Source of the DNA: Nelumbo lutea
Taxonomy: Eukaryota > Streptophyta > Magnoliopsida > Proteales > Nelumbonaceae
NCBI GenBank assembly: GCA_022828595.1
Contig: JAKGHH010000005.1
Location: 31,260,193-31,324,192, forward strand
Length of the DNA stretch: 64,000 nt
Direction of reading: 5' to 3'
The notes under the pieces were generated by a model, which saw only the letters and a list, made by a program, of their open reading frames with translations, was not told the DNA's origin and made no database searches. The position numbers and the translations under genes were made by a program. Shown piece after piece: positions 57,250 through 64,000 of this stretch (the stretch's first letter is position 1; every line of letters starts with the position of its first letter).

Positions 57250-59154
57250 TGTGTGCTCTAGGAAGATTGTGGTTAGCTCAAAAAGATGGAGTCATCACCC
57301 ATTTTTAGAAAAAATGGGCCATCTTTTTCAGCTTAAAAAATTGAACTATTTTCTTTGATAGTGACTCCCTTTTCCACCTAGAAAGGCACCTAACCAAGAG
57401 ATTTTGGGTTCTCAAGGATTGGGAGAGGAAAGGTGTTAAACAACCCTATTTACGAGTTGCCTTAGTAGGTCAATACGAGAATGGTCTAGGCTCAACTTCT
57501 AACAAAAATCTAGTAAAATGGTTGTGAAATTTTCTGAAATCTGGAGAAAAATGCTTTCAACTTTTCTTGAGACCAATTTTAGAGTGATGTTATTGAGCCT
57601 TAAGTACTAATTTCCCTAAGACCCTTGCCTTTCTACCTCTATTCTCAATTTAGAAGAAGTTGATAACGTTCTCCAAGGTTTCAAAGTTTCAAGCAACCCA
57701 AAGCTGAACAAAAATAACAATGATTTCAAATCTAGGAAAATGAGAGAGTGAGGCATACCTCTTGTGTGCGTGCATGTGTGTGTGTGTAGGTGACCTTAAC
57801 AAATGATTTCCGATAACTAAAATGAGTTAGAGTGAGGCTTGAATAGGTCCTCGAGCTGAGGAGTGCTTTTGGTTGCAAAATCTTCAGTCTAAGAACAAAA
57901 GGAGTGGATTTGGAGTCTAAGGTTTGAAATGCTTGGAGATTTCTCATGAATAGGTCCACGGGGCATGCCTATTATTGCAGTCTTGTATTTGTGGTTGTTA
58001 GTGGCATAAAATGTAAATTTAACCATAAAGTTATTTTGTCTTTTCATGACTTCAAGTGGGGTACTTTTGGGTTTTTGGGCTTTTTAAGTCTACTAGGCAT
58101 AATTTTCTTAGTTTAAGTGTTTTGATAGGTCAAGTAAGGGGCTGATGTTAGATCCCACCCTTTTGAGGTATGAGTTAATGTGTTAATTTAATTTGATGCA
58201 TCGAAATTAAATCTCTCTAATTTAATGATCAAATGAGTGAATTAAACTAAGAAATTTGATGTGCTAGGGTTTTTTGGGTCTCTAAACATGATAGTGGTAT
58301 CTAAATGGTTAAAAAATGCTTGGATAATGGATATCTATGGTTGGCAAATTTGGATTAATAAGATTTACTAAAATGGAATATTTTCTTGACGAAGGGTCGA
58401 ACAAGAGAATTTTGGAATGAAATTTGGTGGATAGGCATTTTTAAACACCGTAAATCTAATGGAAAAGGATAAATTTGTGATTAAAGTTGTGGATTGAAGG
58501 ATTTGGTTCAAATCAAGGTTTAGGCTTTTGAATAACTAAACAATGAGAAGGTCCAAAATGAAATCTTACTTTATTTGGAAGGAAATGGAGGAATTTAAGG
58601 CTAAATTTGATGGGTGGTTTGTTTTGAGGATTTCATACTTGGGATATAACCTTTTATGTAGTTTAATCGTAAATGTTAAATTGAAATTTTTGTTGATCAA
58701 ATGATTAAATAAGGGAATTTTGAGATGAAATTTGGCCTGTGGGCACGGATTAATGTGAGGAGTCAAGTAGATGGTTCCGACATAAGAAAGAAGTGGTTGA
58801 TCATAGTTTTTTTAGCTCTAGTCATTTAAGGCCATCAAAATGGGATCTTGGTATTTTCAAAGTTAATCATCATGGATTTGAGGTGGGACTTGAGGGTGGG
58901 CATATTTTAGTGTCTTTAGGCGGTGGATGTGCCTGATTTGGATTTGTGGAGTGTAAGTTTGAACACCGCATAAATCAAGGTTGTGTCTAATCAGATGTTT
59001 GATATTGATTTCAATGTGTGGATTGCATCAAAAGAGGGAATTTTGGGTTTTTTCAAGTCTTCAATTGGTTTGATTTTGTTTTCAAGTTTTGGATCTGAGA
59101 AGATGGGTTTAAGGAGATAAAGGGAAGGGGTAGATAAAAAATTTGGTGCTAATA
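57250..59154 (-). repeat. E3 5' LTR
   Basis: Direct repeat of 44966-47173 with substitutions and a deletion of about 300 bp. A GT/TG microsatellite (tgtgtgtgtgtg near 57776-57787) occurs here but not in the other copy. It abuts the interrupted E2 3' LTR at 59155. Confidence 0.85.
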
Positions 59155-59688
59155 GTCATGTCCCAGTCTCAGCCGACCTCTTTGGGCCATGTTAGTGGAC
59201 TAGTACACCACACACTAGAGTCAATGGACTAACAAGCGAGAACCTTAGAAGAGGACATGACATGTGATCCACTTCACCATAAGCATGCCTGTTGGGGTAC
59301 ACAGAGATATCTAAAGACCTCAACGGGTGGTCTCCTCCCTTAGACCCTACAAGGGTTGTGCTCGAGTTACACTCGGCTATTTAAAGGCATCTCCCCTCAA
59401 GGTATACTTTCTATAATCTCTTGAACTCTCTCCCCTCTCTAGCCTTGTTGTTTCTTTACCTTCCTCGACTCGGACTAGCTTATCTTCAATAGCTTAGCCT
59501 TGTCACCCTTTGCTTACATCTTACTAACTTGAGCATCGGAGTGCCTTCCCTGGGGACCTCATCCTTAGGACCTTTGACCATGCTTTGATTACCAATCCAT
59601 TTAGTTTATCACATTGTCCTTCCATCTCAACTCATTAAAGTTGGTAGGATTTATCTGTTGCACGTCCACCTTAGTTTAGGATCTATCA
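59155..59688 (+). repeat. E2 3' LTR, continuation after E3
   Basis: It matches the E2 5' LTR (34622-35056) from gtcatgtcc onward and ends near ggatctatca. With tgccat at 44960-44965 it makes up the 3' LTR. It holds about 110 bp (cctgttggggtacac ... cggctattt) deleted from the 5' copy. Confidence 0.8.
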
Positions 59689-61550
59689 TCCCAAAAATTT
59701 AAAACTTTTAAAACATGTGTATATCAATGTATCCATGCATATCTACATACATTGATATGGATTATAGGTGTATTGATATTTTATTCCTTGCCTAGGAAAA
59801 TTTTGGTTGTTTGGAAAAACAAAAATTGTTTGGGATACTTTGAAGCTTCATGCACATGATGCATTACCCCCACATAGGGCCCATTTGGTTCATGGAAAGA
59901 GGGGTCTAGAATTTGGTTGGGAGGAATGGGAATCCCATTTCCATTCTTGGTGGAATAGCATTCCTCCATTTAAGGGAATGACCATTCCCTCTTGTCCCTT
60001 GGAAATGGAATCTCGTTTCATCTAAGTCCAATTCCCATTCTGATTCTTGTGTAGCCCAAACAAACTATGGGAGTGGACCATTCCTATTCTAATTCGAAAA
60101 AGACCCTTGTTTATTTATCTTTTTAATTAAATGAATATTGATTTCAAATTAAAGGTTGCTTAAATAGATAATGTTGATGGCTTATATAAACTTTTACTTA
60201 ATTAACATGAAAGCTATTCATAAAGGGCAAGTTATTGATTTCCCCATCTTACAAATTTGTCATTGTTTGTAACACAGGTGGGGGAATTTGACACAATTAA
60301 TGGGTGGGGGGTTTTGCAAAATAAAATAAAAAACAAATAAAAATTTATGAGATGGGGTAAACCATAATTTTTACTTGTTTATTAGAAATAATTTTCATAT
60401 GAAGCTTAAACTAATTTATAATTGTTTTGTAGATATAGGCCACCCATATGGACTCAACTTACTTGAACACTGTATTTACCAAAAAGAAAAAAATAGCTCA
60501 CTAAACATTGTTGGTCTACAATAAATTCGTAGGGGTTGTGCCTACCAAACTTCAGCTGTTATGTGGTAATTGGAATTAGTATATATCCTATCACTTTCCA
60601 GCATTTACTAAACAAATCTTCAAATCTACTTTTTTCCACTTATTATTTCTCCTTTGCTCAACTTGTTCACTTTATGTGCATAAACAATCAAAGTCATCAA
60701 CAAAATTACAAATAAACAAGTTCATACTCCAAAAAGGCAATAGAGGAATCCAAGCTCAGAGGACAAACAATTAAGAGCCTTCCATTGTTTCTACACCCTT
60801 AGGGCCCTCATTTAACGGTTTTGTGTTTGGTTAGGGGCAATCATGATAGTTTGCCCAAGTCTCATTATGGCATGCCTTTCATAGTTGTTCTTCCCTCATT
60901 AACCCTAATAATAATAAGTCCCATTTTCTTTTGTGCATAAAATAAGAGAAAAATAAAACAAATATAAAACTATGATACAAAATATTTCAAAGTTCAAAGT
61001 TGGGAATCGTAATCATGGTTTTGAGTTCATTAAAAAAAGGGTATATTAGAGATTATGATCTCGTATATTGAGTATTAATACTTAGCCCCCAAATTTTATT
61101 TGTGACAAAGATCTCCCTAAAATATAAATATTTAGATTCAAACACTTTGGCCCCTGTTAATTCGATTGAATGAGGAAAGTTAATTTATCAAACGCTTTGC
61201 CCTTATAGAGTTACAAGATTCGTTTGAGTGAGAGAGAATGGCATTTCAAAACAACGAAAATTGTCTACTTTGCTTCTTAAATCCTATTTGAACAAATGGA
61301 TAAAGAAGAAGAAAGAGACATAACTAGGAAGTTTATTCAAATATATATGTAAGAAAAATAGCAGAAGTGTCCAACTAGTTAAAGAAATGATAGTTTGAAA
61401 TTTAAAAATGCTTATCTAGTACATGACAGGGAGGAGAATCTTATGGAGGGGCAAAGTATTAAAATATAAAAAAATATGGGTCTTTGTTATAAATAAAAGT
61501 TCGGGGGTAAGTGTCACTACACCAAATTACTGGGTGGTAATTTGTAATTT
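59689..61550. other. No gene; small repeat remnants
   Basis: 59870-60075 begins gggcccatttggttcatgg and ends near cccaaacaaactatggg. With many ggaatggg / cccattcc words, it looks like a decayed hAT-type MITE. The rest is AT-rich intergenic DNA and probably the distal upstream region of the FURRY-like gene. Confidence 0.4.
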
Positions 61551-62563
61551 ACGTTAGAAATAATCACAATTTGTTTTTGGTAAATGGTAAAGTCATGATT
61601 TACTTAAAAGGAAGGAAAAACACTGCATTAGAATTATTATTTTGCAGACCCAAAATTAGGGCTCGAATCTGCTACTGCAACCAGCCTCGAAAGTCGAGTT
61701 TGAAGTCTCTCGGTCGAGCTGCTTACGGGTATGTTATTATTAGTTTCTTCATGTTTCCATCTTCTTTTTATTCTATTCAATCTCGAGCCTTGCAATACAT
61801 TTGCAGGTATGGGTTTTCTTGTTACTGTTCTTTTTTTTCTTCTTCTTGGTAGTCTATACTGGTTCTATTCTTGGACTGATGGCATAGCTTGAACAGCAGC
61901 TCGTCTGATCTTCTTCTTATTCTTCTTAGTTTTTCCTGCCCCTGTTCTATTTTGCAAGACTGAAGACCCTGTTATACTTTGGAAGACCAAATACAGCGCA
62001 GCAGCTTCAACTTCAAGTAACTTCATTTATTCCCTGTATTTTTAACATTTTTTCCCTTCTTTCCTCGACTTTGGCTGAAGAATTCTTTCTTGTGGAACAC
62101 TGCGCACTCACAACTTAAAGAGGAAACATTAATTTGGTTTAAGGTGGAATTTAAACATTTGCAAATTGCTGAACCTTAGACGTTGACGTGTCAATAAACA
62201 TTTTGGTCTTTTCTGTTAATTATTGATATAATTGCTATTTTGTTAAAAAAATCTAGCGACTGTTTGATTTTTCTTCTTGAGGTTAAGATTTAACTTATTT
62301 CAGTTTAATTTATGTTATGATGCTTTCAATATCTGATTTTGTTTGAATTTGATGTTTTATTATTAGAAATTCCAACAATACCTATAAAAAACACATGGTC
62401 GAGGCTTGTGCCTCCTTGTGCTCCGGAGGCCGACGCCTCTTGTGTTCTGAACTTCGCCTCATGCCTCCGGGTAGTGGAACACTTCACATCACGACTCCAT
62501 GTTTTAAAACACAATAGAGCCACTTCAATCGAATTGAAGAGCGTAGAGATTTGACTTAAAGAA
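61551..62563 (+). other. Putative upstream/5' leader region of the FURRY-like gene
   Basis: GC content rises around 61645-61735 (ggctcgaatctgctactgc, cctcgaaagtcgag) and a possible donor ttacggg|gtatgt lies near 61730. This fits a non-coding first exon, but that is inference. At 62400-62500 a cctcc/ggagg-rich patch (gaggcttgtgcctcc, gctccggaggccgacgcctc) resembles the repeat at 63450-63530. An in-frame stop lies close before the ATG at 62564. Confidence 0.35.
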
Positions 62564-63322
62564 ATGAAGCCCGGTGGTGCTGCAAAGTTGATCGTTGATG
62601 CACTGCTCCAGCGGTTTCTTCCTCTTGCCAGGCGCCGCATTGAAACAGCCCAAGCACAGGTACCTACCTACCACACTATCAATTTGCATTGGTATTTATA
62701 TCAGTGAATTGGTGTTTTGGTAATGTTTATCTTTGCTGTTAGAGGGGAGATGGAATGGAGAAAGGGTTTTATTGTATTTGCGTGATTGTGAAGCTTATCA
62801 ATTTTATGCATTTCATTGGACAAATAAAAGTTATGAAATGAGAGGACGAATGACCTCTCTTTGGCAATGGACAGCATTTGGGTAGGAACGCAAAACTATT
62901 GTTGGGCTCATCATACCCTTCAGTGGGCAGAAGAATATGATAAATTGGTAAGGGTAAATGCTGCTCTAACGGCTGCAATGTTACACATGACATGGACAAA
63001 ATGTTGCATGGGGAATTGACATTAAAAGTGATGTGTCAGAGATGGGCACAGTACCCATTTCCATAGTGGGTGAAATTTCTTGATATTATTCTTATAAATA
63101 GATAATTGCTCACAGGCTGTAAGTGCTGAATATTTGTTGGTATAAATGGGTACTCATAAGTTGTTTCTTTTCCATAACTCTGCATTGCATGGAAAATATT
63201 CAGGATGGACAGTATCTTCGGCCATCGGACCCGGCTTATGAGCAAGTGTTAGATTCATTAGCAATGGTGGCTCGGCATACACCTATTCCTCTCCTAGAAG
63301 CTCTTCTCAGGTGGAGAGAAAG
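62564..63322 (+). CDS. FURRY/Tao3-like cell morphogenesis protein, exons 1-2 (5' part only)
   Basis: Exon 1 is 62564-62659 (32 codons, MKPGGAAKLIVDALLQRF ... IETAQAQ). Intron 1 is 62660-63203, with gtacct donor and atattcag acceptor. Exon 2 is 63204-63322 (DGQYLRPSDPAYEQVLDSL, HTPIPLLEALLRWRE), with gtgagc after a two-base partial codon. The join is in phase 0, and the 71 residues match the strongly conserved start of the large plant FRY/PAG1-like ARM-repeat protein. In yeast and animals these proteins act with NDR kinases in polarity and growth. The family exceeds 2,000 residues, so almost all of the gene is beyond the right edge. Both exons are undamaged. The gene is presumably functional. 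Confidence 0.88.
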
Positions 63323-63449
63323 GTGAGCTTATTTTATAATCTTTCAACTTTATCAGAGTTATTTCATTTATGGAAACCTTTGTAATTCATTTTGGAGAAC
63401 TTCTTATAGGATGATAAGTTCCTCCGCATATCAGTGATTTAATTAAAAG

Positions 63450-63545
63450 GTGTGCCTAGTGCACAGGTGAGGCACATTTCAAGGTATGCACCTTGCCTAG
63501 GCATCACCTGGTGCACCTCAGCCCAGGTGTGTGCCTTAGTTAAGT
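63450..63545. repeat. Self-complementary 'gcctaggcaccaggtgaggc' repeat in intron 2
   Basis: ggtgtgcctagtgcac, aggtgaggcac, caccttgcctaggca, cacctggtgcacctcagc and aggtgtgtgcctt are overlapping inverted words that can fold strongly. I recall similar sequence scattered through plant introns. It is followed by a T10 run. It lies in the second intron of the FURRY-like gene. Confidence 0.55.
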
Positions 63546-64000
63546 GTTGCACTTTTTTTTTTTTAAAGTTTGGTGACTGGGTAAGGGGCTCTGAGAATCC
63601 CATTTTTGTTAATATTGTACATTCATCCTTATACAAATCAGTTTTAGAAGATAAGGAATTATAATTAAAATCACAAAAGCAAACTTTTGTGCAGGAATTA
63701 CGGATTTAGGACTCTAACATGGATTTGTTTGGCCATGCCTCAAGGGGATTGGTATAAAGTGGCTCCTAGAATATACTATATCTTCAAAAAAAAAAAAGAA
63801 TAAACTATATGTTACATTTTCACTTTGAATATGCACCATATGTTACACTTATATAGTTAAATTTGAGCTAATATGCTTTTTAAATATGTGTTTTTTAAAA
63901 TAATACTATTTTTAATATATATATATATATACACACGTTATTTCTTTACAGTTTTTTCTGATTTTTTGCATTTTTGGTTTTTTTACAAATTTTGAGCCTT
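63546..64000 (+). other. Intron 2 of the FURRY-like gene (continues past the edge)
   Basis: AT-rich, with an A run near 63787-63798 and a TA/CA run near 63918-63938. No third exon was recognised before the window ends. Confidence 0.6.

Larger units (their letters stand above)
44966..59154 (-). mobile_element. E3: Ogre-like Ty3/gypsy element (14.2 kb) nested in E2
   Basis: The LTR copies at 44966-47173 and 57250-59154 are direct repeats; both read TA-TCAACACC/TA-TTAGCACC at the start and ...GAGC(T/A)CACA at the end on the minus strand. Just inside the 5' LTR is TGGCGATTCTACTAGGGA, close to the primer site used by Ogre elements (tRNA-Arg type). The flanks gccat (44961-44965) and gtcat (59155-59159) are a 4/5 target duplication. 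A decayed gag lies at 52.6-50.9 kb. No RT or integrase was recognised, so the copy is internally deleted or non-autonomous. Tandem arrays fill much of the rest. Confidence 0.8.

Overview
The window is nuclear DNA from a flowering plant. It is AT-rich and intron-bearing, with little host coding sequence and many nested plant transposable elements. The species cannot be named from the sequence. Only two host loci are recognisable. One is a broken 11S globulin (legumin-type seed storage protein) gene on the minus strand at 4.05-5.24 kb. The other is the first two coding exons of a plant FURRY/Tao3-like cell-morphogenesis protein on the plus strand at 62.56-63.32 kb, whose remainder lies beyond the right edge.

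Layout: 1-1.4 kb is the 5' end of a minus-strand Ty3/gypsy element. 1.7-3.1 kb holds a low-complexity island inside a dispersed repeat, then a long-armed foldback element. The globulin pseudogene follows. A TG...CA repeat that looks like a solo LTR (5.40-7.33 kb) sits directly upstream of its TATA box; a second copy lies at 36.25-38.04 kb. 7.6-9.9 kb is a Mutator-like MITE plus diverged repeats. 11.02-21.13 kb is a complete 10.1-kb Ty3/gypsy element (called E1 here) with both LTRs and a perfect 5-bp target duplication. 22.1-23.5 kb and 31.6-34.4 kb are two AT-rich non-autonomous Helitrons in opposite orientation. Between them lie an Ogre-like LTR with a 169-bp tandem repeat, a hAT-like MITE with an 8-bp duplication, and CACTA (En/Spm) remnants.

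34.6-59.7 kb is a nest. A decayed element related to E1 (E2) is interrupted in its gag by the second TG...CA repeat and in its reverse transcriptase by a MITE. It is also interrupted six bases into its 3' LTR by a 14.2-kb minus-strand Ogre-like element (E3). E3 has about 2-kb LTRs, an Ogre-type primer-binding site, a decayed gag, and several tandem arrays, including fourteen copies of a 51-bp unit.

The most notable biology is in E1 and E2. Each carries, between integrase and the 3' LTR, an extra open reading frame on the antisense strand. Its N-terminal half resembles the 'putative gypsy type transposon' domain and its C-terminal half is charged and partly coiled coil. In both elements this antisense gene is interrupted by two short introns at matching positions. 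In E1 it is also preceded by a good antisense TATA box. This points to a spliced, independently transcribed antisense gene maintained by this retrotransposon lineage. All retroelement genes here are broken by stops, frameshifts or lost catalytic residues.
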